Notes under the pieces: model-generated
Databases searched by the model: none
Told to the model about the DNA's origin: nothing
The model's input: the letters and a program-made list of their open reading frames with translations, nothing else
Made by a program: the position numbers and the translations under genes
Source of the DNA: Acanthochlamys bracteata
Taxonomy: Eukaryota; Streptophyta; Magnoliopsida; Pandanales; Velloziaceae
Assembly (NCBI GenBank): GCA_019914995.1
Contig: CM034132.1
Location: forward strand, 5,119,501-5,183,500
DNA: 64,000 nucleotides
Reading direction: 5' to 3'
Shown here: positions 1-10,552 of the stretch, in pieces
How the letters are laid out: each line of letters opens with the position of its first letter
Numbering within the stretch: position 1 is the first letter of the stretch

Positions 1-80
1 ATCCAAACTTGGGTTTATGATTTGTGGTATTTCAATCACTTTTAGTCACTGCTAGTGGAATATCATTCTTTCCTGAACAG

Positions 81-1080
81 GTGCATATCACTTGCCAGCA
101 ACTCTGAAGCCACCTGAAAGTCTTCAAGTCAAGATTATTTCGATGGTTATGACCTTCGTTATGATGCTATTTACATTGATTAAATTAGCTGCTAGTCAGG
201 TGGTAAAGAAGCTTCTAGATAAAACTCCGGGTATAGACGACAAGTATCCTGCATCTGTACTCGTGTCTACTTCCAAAGAGGAATTCCGCCCGCCTTCACC
301 CTCTCCAGGATTTACTGAAGCTGACCTCGTCTCATCTGTACTGAAAAGGCTTGGGGAGTTGGAAGAAAAGGTTGAGCTACTTCGAGCTAAGCCATTGGAG
401 ATGCCTTCGGAGAAAGAAGAGTTGCTCAATGCTGCTGTGCGCCGAGTGGATGCTTTGGAGGCTGAATTGATTTCCACCAAAAAGGTATTTCTTGACCTCA
501 CATCGCTACTCTTCAATTTGGGAGGGCATTTGATTGAACAACTCATTGGTCTAGCTTTTACTGTTCTGTATTACAACATAACAGAATTTGGCATGATTGC
601 TTTATATACTCTTGTATTTTTTCTTCAACGTATTCAGAATTTATGCATATCATGGAAAAAGATGGCGATTCTTATGTGTGCGGATATTCTGTTTGATGTC
701 ATGTTATGCCATGTCATGATTTGATTCTTCAAAATACGTTTCACTTTTATTTAGACAACAAGGAGAACTACCTTGAGAGGATTGGTGCTCTAACTGTACT
801 TCTCTATTACCATGTTTACGTTGTCTTTTATGTAGTTCATTCTTTTGTGTAGTTCATCTCTCTGCCTCTCATCTTAGCTTTGTTCCTGGGCAGGCTCTGC
901 ATGAAGCCCTTATGAGACAAGAAGAGTTACTTGCTTACATTGACTGTCAACGGGAGGTTAAATTTCGTGTGAGTCGTGAGGAAGTAGTTCATAATTGATT
1001 CTCTGATAAGTTATTCTTTTAATTCGCATATTTCAATACCTCCTTGGCTTTTCCTGCAGAAGAAGAAATTCTGCTTTTAA
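81..1080 (+). CDS. SFH: SFH-type Sec14-nodulin phosphatidylinositol/phosphatidylcholine transfer protein, 3' end (three last exons)
   Basis: The coding exons are 81-484, 894-968 and 1060-1080; the 5' part lies left of the window. Splice sites are good: acceptors end in AACAG (80), GGCAG (893) and TGCAG (1059), and donors are GTATTT (485) and GTGAGT (969). The first exon gives a hydrophobic stretch ([17 protein letters not shown]), then a charged coiled coil (about residues 62-105 counted from the TTG at 92). The second gives [19 protein letters not shown]. The last gives KKKFCF and a TAA stop. This ending is the signature of plant SFH proteins, which have an N-terminal Sec14 lipid-exchange domain and a C-terminal nodulin-like region. 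They move PtdIns and PtdCho between membranes and support phosphoinositide signalling in polarised growth. The Sec14 domain is not visible here. All seen exons are intact and in phase. Family is secure; the paralogue is not. Confidence 0.93.
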
Positions 1081-2165
1081 GGATTGCACAACTCCAACCG
1101 GCAGCCCCAATTCTCTTGTAATAGATGACACTTGTTTACGTGTATCCATTGAGGAATATTAAAAAACACTATGGAGCTTCTTGCATTTGAGCAGGATTAC
1201 AGATTTGACTTGCCTTTCAATCAATGGGAAATCTACTGTAAGCCGTTGTTAATATTATTTCTGTTTACTTTGTGATGTGCAGCAGCCGAAAGCAGACATA
1301 TAAGTACTAATAAGTTGTTTATGTTGCGTTCCTTAAGTGTATATGACTCGTTTTTTTTTTTAACAATCTTATATCCATCTAAAGGATCTGTAGTCTAAAG
1401 GGTACGTGCCTTGATGCATGTCACCGTTTATATTTTGGTGAGTCATTACATAACTCAAAGTCCGTCATATTACTTCTGTTCCTCATAACTAACCGTGAGT
1501 TTGTTGTAGCGAAGCCCTATTGGATGAAGATAAACAATGCAGGAATGAAACATGCAAGTTATTCAAGTATCATACTAATTGAGGAAAAACGAAAGCTGAA
1601 AGCTTCTAATAATTAGCTAATCATATATCTATCACCCATTAATAAACTACTTATAAGTCATTACATTATTAAATGTGCTTCCGTGAAGCTTCATAGCGTA
1701 AATGATTCATAAATGCAAAAGTACTTATGGTGACCACAAAAATATCTTTGAGAACCTCACGAAATTTGTAAATAATTTGTCGTAGTTCTATATCAAATTG
1801 ATATGTATCGAAACTGAATTTAAGAAAGATGATATAGAACGTATACCAAGACCAAAATATAAATAAGAATGAACATTTATTTATTTTTGTGGCGTTTTTT
1901 TGTTTTTGTTTTTTTGTTGTATGTAAAGTTTTTTTGTTCTCATGATGCTTTACTTTGCTAGCAAATTTCCAATTACTAAAAACTTTAATTGTGTAAATTT
2001 TAAAGATGATATATGATATAGTGAATTCACTTATGCAGTGAAATCTCCAATTATGTTTGCAAAATTCTTTCGCCAGTCTCCATTGCGTCAGCTCTCAATC
2101 ATTCTAGAAGAAATATCAATGGTTTCATAAGATATGGTTGAGCTGAGCTGACTGTAATATTCTTA
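1081..2165. other. 3' UTR and intergenic DNA after the SFH gene
   Basis: AT-rich sequence with no open frame that I can support. The first part is presumably the 3' UTR. I see no recognisable repeat until the GTCGCAC-rich patch. Confidence 0.6.
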
Positions 2166-2400
2166 TTCTCTACTTCCATCGTTGTTTTTGGTCTACCTTT
2201 CTCTACATCAGCAAAGGTCGCACATTGTCGCACACACAGTATGATATACAAGGTCGCATAAAAGTGGCATTTAGTCGCGCAATTGGTCGCACAGGTTGCA
2301 CGCATAGGGTCACGCAAGTGTGGTATTGAGTTGTACAAAATGCTTGCACACATAGGTTCACACGTGTTGTCACACTGAGTTACACAAAAAGAGTTGTTTG
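2166..2400. repeat. Degenerate GTCGCAC/TTGCAC-rich repeat fragment
   Basis: Variants of GTCGCAC, GGTTGCAC and TCACAC recur about every 15-30 bases. The wording matches the larger dimeric tandem repeat at 12900-13690, and shorter traces occur near 4130-4200 and 4960-5010. I read it as a dispersed fragment of the same repeat. Confidence 0.5.
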
Positions 2401-2529
2401 ATATTTATTTTGAATTCTTTTATAGTTATGAGGTACTACTTACAATAAATGGGTTTTTTGTTTTCATGACAAAACCTAAAAATATATCTGAAAAATATAT
2501 AATTGAAGGTTTAGCATGATTAGGATAAA

Positions 2530-2760
2530 ATGAATTAGTCAAACTTGAAGTTTATTGCTGAAAGATTTTATGGTAAAAGTCGAGAAAATATGATAATCTA
2601 AGGAATTAATATTGAGAATGACTTGCATGTAACTGCTAAATAGCATTTGCCTGCAAATCATACTCAACATTACTCTTTTTACTTATCGTGTGTTGTCAAA
2701 CTTTGTCATTAAATCCTTTTCAACAATAAAAGCTTCATTTGACTAATTCAGTCTTAAAAA
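2530..2760. repeat. Imperfect inverted repeat (hairpin 1)
   Basis: The arm at 2530-2575 (with GAATTAGTCAAACTTGAAG) pairs with 2706-2755 (with CTTCATTTGACTAATTC). The loop is about 130 bases. A related motif recurs at 3050-3095. There is no coding capacity. It could be a small MITE or foldback repeat. Confidence 0.5.
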
Positions 2761-2840
2761 TGCGGGTGCTAAATCAACTTTGAGAATGAAGGACTGCCTC
2801 GAAGTATTTACGCTTGAAGGTTAACAATGATTAAAATAAT

Positions 2841-3268
2841 CCATCTTGTAGCAGGTAAGAAGACGGTGGTATGGCTGGTTAGAAACATCCTCTTCCCGAC
2901 GATTCTCTATTAGATTAGAGTCCAGTAGATAGTTCATACTCAGTGCTTCCTTCTGTGCTTAATAGTTAATCACCACGAAGGTGACCTTAAACTTTTCAAC
3001 ATTGACTTAGCAGATGTGATTTAATTGTTAACAGAGATTTTATCATAACGGCTTCATAGAATCTTTGTCAGCAATAAAAACTTCAAATCTAGATATTCAG
3101 TATCGACCAATTCTAACTTATATTTATGATTTGTAACCAATTACCAATCATAAAAGGGAGAATTGAGTATGAACTACCTAGAGGCTCTGATCCAATAGAG
3201 ATACATCGAAAAGAGGATATTTCTAACCAACCATTCCACATGTATTCTAACTACCGTAAGATGTTGAA
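2841..3268. repeat. Imperfect inverted repeat (hairpin 2), foldback or MITE-like
   Basis: The left arm 2841-2952 and right arm 3153-3268 are clearly reverse-complementary with scattered mismatches. The left GGTTAGAAACATCCTCTT faces the right AAGAGGATATTTCTAACC. The spacer is about 200 bases. No target duplication was identified. Confidence 0.6.
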
Positions 3269-3279
3269 AATACCCCCTG

Positions 3280-5364
3280 TGTTCGGTTATCGATAGACGC
3301 AGCGGAAATATAAAACATATTAATAATTCTTATGTAAGGAATACGAGAATTGACATAAGAGCAAGACAATCACAAATATAAAAGATTTACGTAAGAAAAA
3401 ACGAGAAAAATTTTCTACAGGAAAACAAATTAACCTTTAAGGAAATCACTAAACCAAAGTAATTACAAACTCTTGTGTTACACTTTAAGTGGAAACTCTC
3501 ACTAGAATGTTTTGTTTCTATCTCTCACACTTGATATGTAAATAATCTTTTTTCATATTCCAAACATATGCCTCTCATTCATATATATAATGACCCAAGG
3601 AAACTTTTGAACTTTCAAACGGTTGTCCTTTCATCTTCCCATTAATTGTCCAAGTCTTTTGGCATTCTATCTTCTAAGAGATGCTTCAAAGTCTTTGATC
3701 ATTAGCTTTCTAACTTTTTAGGTGATGGTTCGTCTTCTTTAATCTTTGACAGTCCAATATGAATGCACATTTAATTTGTTGCATTCTAATAATCATTAAT
3801 TTATGTAGTGGCTTTACAATGTCTAACATAAGACATACGTTTCTTACAAACGATTAACATTCAAGCGTGAATACTTTGAGGCATATATTCCTCAAATCTC
3901 AATTAGCAAGTTGAAGTTTTCAAATTGTTGAGAACTTTTGAGTATTTTTTAACATTTTTATAAATTTTTGTGTCAATACAGTTATAATTTTTGTAAATTG
4001 CAAACAAATGTTTATAATTATATGGTCTTAAAAATATTTTCTTTCATCTTAAGTCGTATTGGAAAATAGTTTTTATAATTGTTAATGCCTAATTCTTAAT
4101 ATTTCAATTTGTAACTACATTTTGATATACCCGACCATTATGTGCAATCTTTATGCGACCATGATGTGCGACCTGTACGACCATATAAATTTCGATATGT
4201 TCTTTAAATTTAGATATACATAGTTGAAAATGTTGGTATATAGTGTGCTAAATGCTTATAGTAATTTGTGCAATCTTGTGTAACCCGTAGTTCGTCCCCA
4301 ATACGAAATGTATTCTTCATATGCCTAACTGATCAAATCGCCTCTAATCACAATTAGATCAAATCGCTAAATAGGATATAATATTTAGACATATAGTTAG
4401 ATCTATATAATTAAGTTAAATCTTTCTAAAATCTAATCTCTTTTATTTATGGCAGAAATCCTAATTAGACATTCTAAATATTGTTGGCAAGGATTAATCC
4501 TAATCGGTTTGAATGTTGGGATAGTCTACGTGGAAGTTTGATATTTATGAGAAGTAAATTTTTTGTATTAATGGGTGGCAATATAAAATAGAACGCATTT
4601 TGATCCAAATCAATCTCCGATACAAATGTGTTTGTATCCTTTTGTTCTCAAGTCAATTGATCATCAACGTTGTGAAACATTCTAGTTGCTAAAGACATCA
4701 GTTGAATAAGGTTTGTTGTTATAAGAGTTGCAACAACTCATGAAACTCTTTCAGATTTCTTATATGAATGGCACCAGTTGCCTATTGAAAAAACTATGTT
4801 AAGACCATTGGTGTCCTTAAATTGCCTTAATAGAACTTTTTCAATCAATAACTGTTGTCACTCGTATAGGAGATCTAAAAGAATTTTGGAGTTCTTACAA
4901 CTCATAGAAGAACATTTCCCTTTAGAATGATATCTAGTCTCCTAAAGCAAGCAACTCGGGTCTTCTATTATAGTCCGACACTTAGGACTATGATGTGTGA
5001 CCTGTGCGACTCTTTTTGGGTTAATTTTGATATAAATTGTAAAACTTGATTTTGGAATTATAGGTGTTGATATGTTAAGCATGCCGAATGCAATAAGTGA
5101 TTATCTGTTAATTATGAATATATATTTCTAATGAGTTGTCAGTTATGCGATAGTGTACGAACCTGTATTCTTCCTATGTGATTATATGTGACTATATACT
5201 GACAATAAAAGAGCGAGGTCAAATTACCAAGTGAGGTAAGAAAAAGCGCCTAGTTCACTTGTCTAAACTCATGAAAGCTACACCCCCTAAAAAACCAAAA
5301 ATAAAAATTGTTTCCTTACAAATAAAATATTAAAAAATAAGGCAATAGAATATGTATATATATA
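3280..5364. other. Intergenic AT-rich DNA without a supportable gene
   Basis: No exon, RNA gene or complete element was recognised. The stretch starting near 3283 (GATAGACGCAGCGGAA) resembles dispersed plant LTR-type repeats, but no ends were found. Two short TGTGCGACC-like patches (4130-4200 and 4960-5010) belong to the GTCGCAC repeat family. Confidence 0.5.
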
Positions 5365-5712
5365 GGTGGAGATATAAGCACCCCCATTCTTAGGGGCACC
5401 ATTGGGATAACCCTCATTTAAAATGCTCTAAATTTAAACTCTATTATTAGATATGAAAAACTATAAGTCAGAATCCCTGAAAAAACTTCAACTCAATCGG
5501 ACCCCAAATCCACCTCCAACCGAACTCTTGTGATTTTTTAGTTTTTTTCTTTTTGCATCATCTTGATCAAGATACCGGATGGAGCTTAATTCGTGATCCG
5601 ATTGAGTCAGAACTTTTGACACGTAGATCTTCATATTCAATGGTGGAAATTAAGGTTACAGCATTTTAAATGAGGGGTGCTCTTAAGAGTGAGAAGTGCC
5701 TCAATCCTCATC
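5365..5712. mobile_element. MITE inserted in a (TA)n tract
   Basis: A 348-bp element lies between TATATATATA (left) and a long AT run (right). Its ends are inverted. GATATAAGCACCCCCATTCT...CCTCATTTAAAATGCT on the left is answered by AGCATTTTAAATGAGGGGTG...GTGCCTCAATCC on the right, so the TIR is about 60 bp. It has no coding capacity. The element at 17988-18220 is related. Confidence 0.65.
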
Positions 5713-5736
5713 ATATATATATATATATATATATAT
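5713..5736. repeat. (AT)n microsatellite, left target of the Mutator-like element
   Basis: Uninterrupted AT dinucleotides between the MITE and the left TIR. The last nine bases match the nine bases after the right TIR (12440-12448). Confidence 0.9.
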
Positions 5737-7525
5737 GGAAGCAGATATGCACACTCCAGCTACTGTGCGCGCACTCCGCCACTCCAATCGTGAGCCGTCT
5801 GATCGCATATCAGATGGCTCACAATTAACACAAATGAGAAACTTACGGGATCACTGTGAGGGGCACGCTCATCATTTCACGTGCCCATCTAGTAATCCCG
5901 TAAGGGGTGTTTGCAAACGGTTTCATTTTGCTTCCTTCTCCCCGTAGCCTTCCTCTCTTTTTTCATTCTCTTCGTCTGCATTCTTCACGACGCCCCTCCA
6001 AGCCCGCTCAGGTGATCTCCGACCAGTTTTTCGAGCTCATGCTGCCATTCCTTCGTCTCTCTTCTCATTACTTTCATTTTCTCTCGAAAGTTCGATCCCC
6101 AAACTGGAGTCGATCGAAACCCCTATCACGTCCGAACCTTCAATCGCCGGCCGGCGATCTTCAATTCGAAACCAGAGCCTTTTTTCTCTTCTCCTCCTCC
6201 TTTTCTTCCTACTCCCGTCATAAATTTCATCAATTTCAGCCCGTCGGCCGTTTCCGTTGTTCGTCGTGAGACTGTCGCCGTGACGAGTGCAATAATTGTG
6301 TGAAAAATTTCTTTTATTATGATTTCGTTATAATTTATTTGTATTTTTTTATATTATTTCTTGATTATTTGACTTGATTTTTGTTGGAATCGTAGACGAA
6401 TTCATCTACCGTCGGCGAATTTGTCCATGTACAACGATGTGGATGTAAGTCTTTATTTTAATTTTTATTATTTTGCAGTTGGTTGAGATTGCCGACGCAT
6501 TCCATCTGCCATGCTCGGACCTGAGCCGGAGAAAGAGGAGGTGCTGCTGGAGCACTACCCGAGTCAGAAAAAAAAATGAAACCTTCAGAGAACCTGTTAA
6601 TGAATGCCGATTCTTCGGTCGTGTTAGCATTCATCTGACTTGATTTTCTTTTTTTTCATTTGCTGGTAATGAATGAAAGATTCTTCAGTGGTGTGAATGC
6701 CAAAGCCTTCAGGGAGGGTCGTCCGTCTAGAAGAGTTGTGAATGCAAAATCAAATGTTGTGAATGCAATGTAGAATATGAATTGAAAGCGAACCTGTTAA
6801 TGTGCTGATTGAAATGAGTTATGAATGCTTTAGATTGTGCTGTAAATCCTGAGCTATGTTTGCTCAATATTAGTCTGTAAAATCTGAGCTATGTTTGCTC
6901 AAGATTATAGTTATGGAAACTGAGATGTTTTTGCTCAAGATTATTTTGTAAGAAATTGGTGAATGTAATGCTCATATTCGAATGAAATGTGAATGATGTT
7001 ATCATCCAAATGCTTGTGAATGTGAATGTGTTTGTCCGTTGTCTAGAGTGAATGGTGTCCGGCAAGTGAGCTCACTGGTCTCCGGCGGTGCAACTGATCA
7101 TTCTCTGACCAAAATAAATTACAATTTTTATTTTTTTCTGTAAACAACAGTTTTACAATGCTGTCTAAACAGATTTAGCATAACAAACTGTTTTTGTTTA
7201 CGATACAACTTAATAAATCTGTTTTTATTTTTTTTGGTCTAGATTGAGCTTCCAGTGAGATCATTGGTCACCTGACAGTGAGCTCACTAGCCATCGAGCA
7301 CACTGGTTTCTGTCCACAGTAAATTTTTTTCATTTTTCTATAGAAAATAATTATACAATGCTCAATAGATTGAATATAACAAATTTCTTTTTTTACAATA
7401 AAACTTAAGATTGAGCTTCAAGTGAGCTCACTACAGCTAGCCAGTGAGCTCACTAGACGCTCACTGATCTCCGGCCAGTGAGCTCGTTATTCTCCGGCCA
7501 AAAAAAATTTAAATTTAAATTTACA
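5737..7525 (+). repeat. Left TIR of the Mutator-like element
   Basis: About 1.8 kb, imperfect reverse complement of 10553-12439. It contains a GC-richer block (5890-6300, 6400-6620) with short open frames that are mirrored in the right TIR, so they are not counted as separate genes. Its inner end carries AGTGAGCTCACT palindromes. Confidence 0.88.
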
Positions 7526-7572
7526 AGATTGAGCTTCCAGTGAGCTCACTGCAGCTGGGCAGTGAGCTCACT
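7065..7572. repeat. Array of AGTGAGCTCACT palindromes, left inner TIR edge
   Basis: Six exact copies of the perfect 12-base palindrome AGTGAGCTCACT start at 7065, 7277, 7421, 7443, 7539 and 7561. Degenerate copies lie between, often beside CTCCGGCC. The right TIR has a matching array. A transposase-binding or silencing-related role is possible but only inferred. Confidence 0.85.
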
Positions 7573-7893
7573 AGATGCTCAGTGGTCTACGTAATGCATT
7601 CTCTACATGTCTACATTTTTTCCTAAAAAAAAAAAAAAAACGGAAGGAAAACATTCAAATAAGAAAGCGAAAAAATCAAAACAGATAAAAAACTCCAAAA
7701 GGGCAACTTTGTCATTTCATACATCTATTGTTTCCCTCTGTTTTACGTCAGGCTTTCAGTTTACGCGGGAGTGAAGTTCTCTGTTCTATGCAGGAGAAAT
7801 GTTTTTGTTCTTCCTCTTTGCTATAGTGATTCTGGTTTGCACTAATCTTCTTCTCTTCTTATTCAAAACAGCTGATCCTCAAACTCTCGAATT

Positions 7894-10420
7894 ATGGCTC
7901 AAGAGTTTGAAGGTATTTTTTTCAAAGCATCAACTTTTGTGGTGTTTTTTCCCATTCAATACTGAGTTTTTTTTTTTTTTTGCTTATTAAAATTTTTTTG
8001 TTTATCCATTAGGTTTCGAGGCCGGCTTTTCATCTTTTTCAACTCCAAATATTGTAGAGGAGAATCTCAAATTGCCTTGTTTAGGGATGACATTTCAAAG
8101 TCTCGAAGCTGCAAAAGAAGTTTATATACATTATGGAAAAGCAAAAGGTTTTAGCGCTGTTACTCGAAATACACAAAAAAGAATTGCTCATTTAGATCAA
8201 GTGAGTACTTGTGAAATGACTTGTTCCCGTTTTGGAAATCATATGAGCCATCGAGACGGAAAGACAAATGATGGTTTTGCGAAGAAGTACAGAAAAAAGA
8301 AGTACGAGTACAGCAAAATGCGAATGTTCAGTAAGAATGAGGGTGAAAAGACAAACTACTGGATTGTGGGAGGTGGTGGGCTACGAAGGCGGTCACAATC
8401 ACGACCTAATTAGTCCTGCAAAATGAATACGGATGCCTGTTTGGAGAAATATTCCTACTATAGTTAAGAGTTTGATTGACTCATTTCGGGACGAAGCGTA
8501 CCTGTGAGTAAGGTTGCAGATATATTTGATGGACCACAAAGTGGTTTTGATAATAAAGATTGTTAGAACCAATTGTGTCATTCGAAGGAGTACAAGAGGC
8601 TTATTAGTGGTGATGCTACAGCAGACTTAAATTCTTTAAAAAGAAAAGCATAGAAGACTCAAATTTTTTCTATGCAATACAAATGGCAGCGAATCCAGAG
8701 CAATAAATTTTTTTGGGTAGATGGTCGATCGCATACTCAATTTCAGTATTTTGGTGATGTAATTTTCTTTGACACCACATACCGTAAGAATATATATGAA
8801 ATGCCATTTGCGCCATTTATTGGGATTAACCATCATATGCAGTCAATTCAATTTGGTTGTGCACTATTTGTGGATGAGACTGAAGAGTCTTTTGAGTGGC
8901 TTTTTGAGACATGGCTTTCAGCTATGGAAGGACGTGCTCCATTTTCGATCATAACAGATTAAGACAGAGCTATGATTGCAACTGTTGCGAAGGTATTTCT
9001 AACTACTCGGCATAGGTTTTGTTTGTGGCATATACTGAAAAAATTTTCTGAAAACTTTCTCATATTTATTTCAAGAGCTCTAAATTCAAGATATCAAGAG
9101 GTGTATTCAGGAAAGTTATATCTCTAGTACTTTTGAATTGAAGTGGGAGAAATTGATGTCTACATATGAGTTGCAGGATAAGGAATGGCTCAAAGAAATA
9201 TACAAGATTCGAGAAAAGTGGGCGTTAGTCTATCTCTTGAATACTTTCTATGCCGATATAAATACTACCAGGCGTTCCGAATATATGAATGCTATCTACA
9301 AAAGTTTTTTCAAACTAACAACTCTTCGAGAGTTTGTTGTGAAGAACGACAAGTTCTTAAAAAAACTTGTTGAAAGTGAAAAAAAAGAGAACTATATTAG
9401 TGAATACTTGTGTCACATTGTAGAAAGCAATTCATATGTTTTGAAAAGTGCAGCAACAACATATATAAGAAATGTGTACGATAAGTTCAAAAAAGAATTT
9501 AAGAAAGCTCAATCTGAGTATATTTTGCATGATGATGAAAGTGGTAGTGATGGGTATACGACTTATATATATAAGTCCCGAGTGGAAGGTGATCAGCGAC
9601 AGTGGAAAGTGAAATTTAATTCAGTCACAAGGGAAGGTAATTGTGAATGTAAATTTTTTGAATTTATGGGAATTCCTTGTGGACACCTGATGAAGATTTT
9701 TTAGAGTCGAGATATAGAGATACCAAATCATTTTATTTTTGAGCGATGGAGGAAGAGAGTTAATAAGTATAGAGCTACATATGATGGTGGACTTATAAAT
9801 AGCCATGAGAATACTGAATTACTGAGAACTATTCAATTGCAGATAGTTTTCAACCAATTGGTTTATGAAGTGGCGGAAACCAATGATGGATACCAATTGT
9901 TGTTGAAAAAATTAGAAGAGGCTTCCAGGGACTTAAGGAAGTAAGAAAGACTAACCATAATGATAATGTTTCAGCTGACAATTCATATACTATTAGTGAG
10001 AGCTTAGAAGAGCATATTGGAACCTCTTAAGTTTTACTTTTGAATCATAACATCTCACAAACGAAAGGCAGAAACAAAGAAGGGAGGGCTTACAAGGGTA
10101 GTACTCGAATGAAAGGAGGTTTGGAGAAAGCCATTGCGAGAGCCAGAGCAAAAACATGCAGAAGATGCGCTTACTGTAATAAGTCCGGCGTTAAGCATGA
10201 TAAAAGAAACTGTCTTGAAAATCCTAATAGAAAGAAAAAGACAAGTAAGTATAATTATTTACTTATTTTTTGATTTCTTGTTTACTAACTTTGACGATGG
10301 AATTTTACTTGACTTTGGCTATCAATGTTTTACTTGATAGTTACCGGTATAGATGATGTGGAAGACGAAGACACAAGTGAAAACGACGACAGCGATGAAG
10401 AAGATTTAGCTGTTGATTAG
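7894..10420 (+). pseudogene. FAR1/MULE transposase pseudogene of the Mutator-like element
   Basis: The start ATG at 7894 begins a 19-nt exon (MAQEFE) with donor GTATTT at 7913. The acceptor TTAG at 8012 joins in phase to exon 2, which carries the FAR1-type zinc-finger region (CLGMTFQSLEAAKEVY, 8075-8125). The frame shifts near 8370-8400, just before HNHDLISP. The MULE/DDE domain (8672-8962) shows VIFFDTTYR and then ITD followed by a TAA (8960-8962) where related proteins have Gln. The SWIM finger (CECKFF...CGHL) ends at 9704 with a stop, then a zinc knuckle (CAYCNKSGVKHDKRNC) lies within 10040-10244. A last exon, 10341-10420, joins through donor GTAAGT (10245) and ends in an acidic tail. In life the protein would cut and join element ends; this copy cannot. 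It belongs to the FAR1-related group, not to the MURA type. Confidence 0.9.
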
Positions 10421-10552
10421 ACTAGAATGATGAAATCATTTTGATATTTTCTGGTAAGCATATATATGTTGTACAGAATCTTTTTAAGTTTCATTGTAAA
10501 AAGAAATGGTATGTTCAATCTGTTTTTCACTGTATTGTAAAACTGTTGTTAA

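Noticed and set aside
5907..6269. Open frame of 120 codons in the left TIR, mirrored near 11873-12137, and 6406-6630 mirrored at 11542-11769
   Set aside because: They lie in TIR sequence present in both orientations, have no recognisable domain, and their frames differ between the two copies.
7065..7572. Regularly spaced short palindromes that might suggest a CRISPR array
   Set aside because: Spacing is irregular, there are no cas genes, and the context is a plant transposon TIR.
10040..10273. Independent small zinc-knuckle gene
   Set aside because: The knuckle is the expected C-terminal part of the FAR1-type transposase and joins by a good intron (10245-10340) to its acidic tail.
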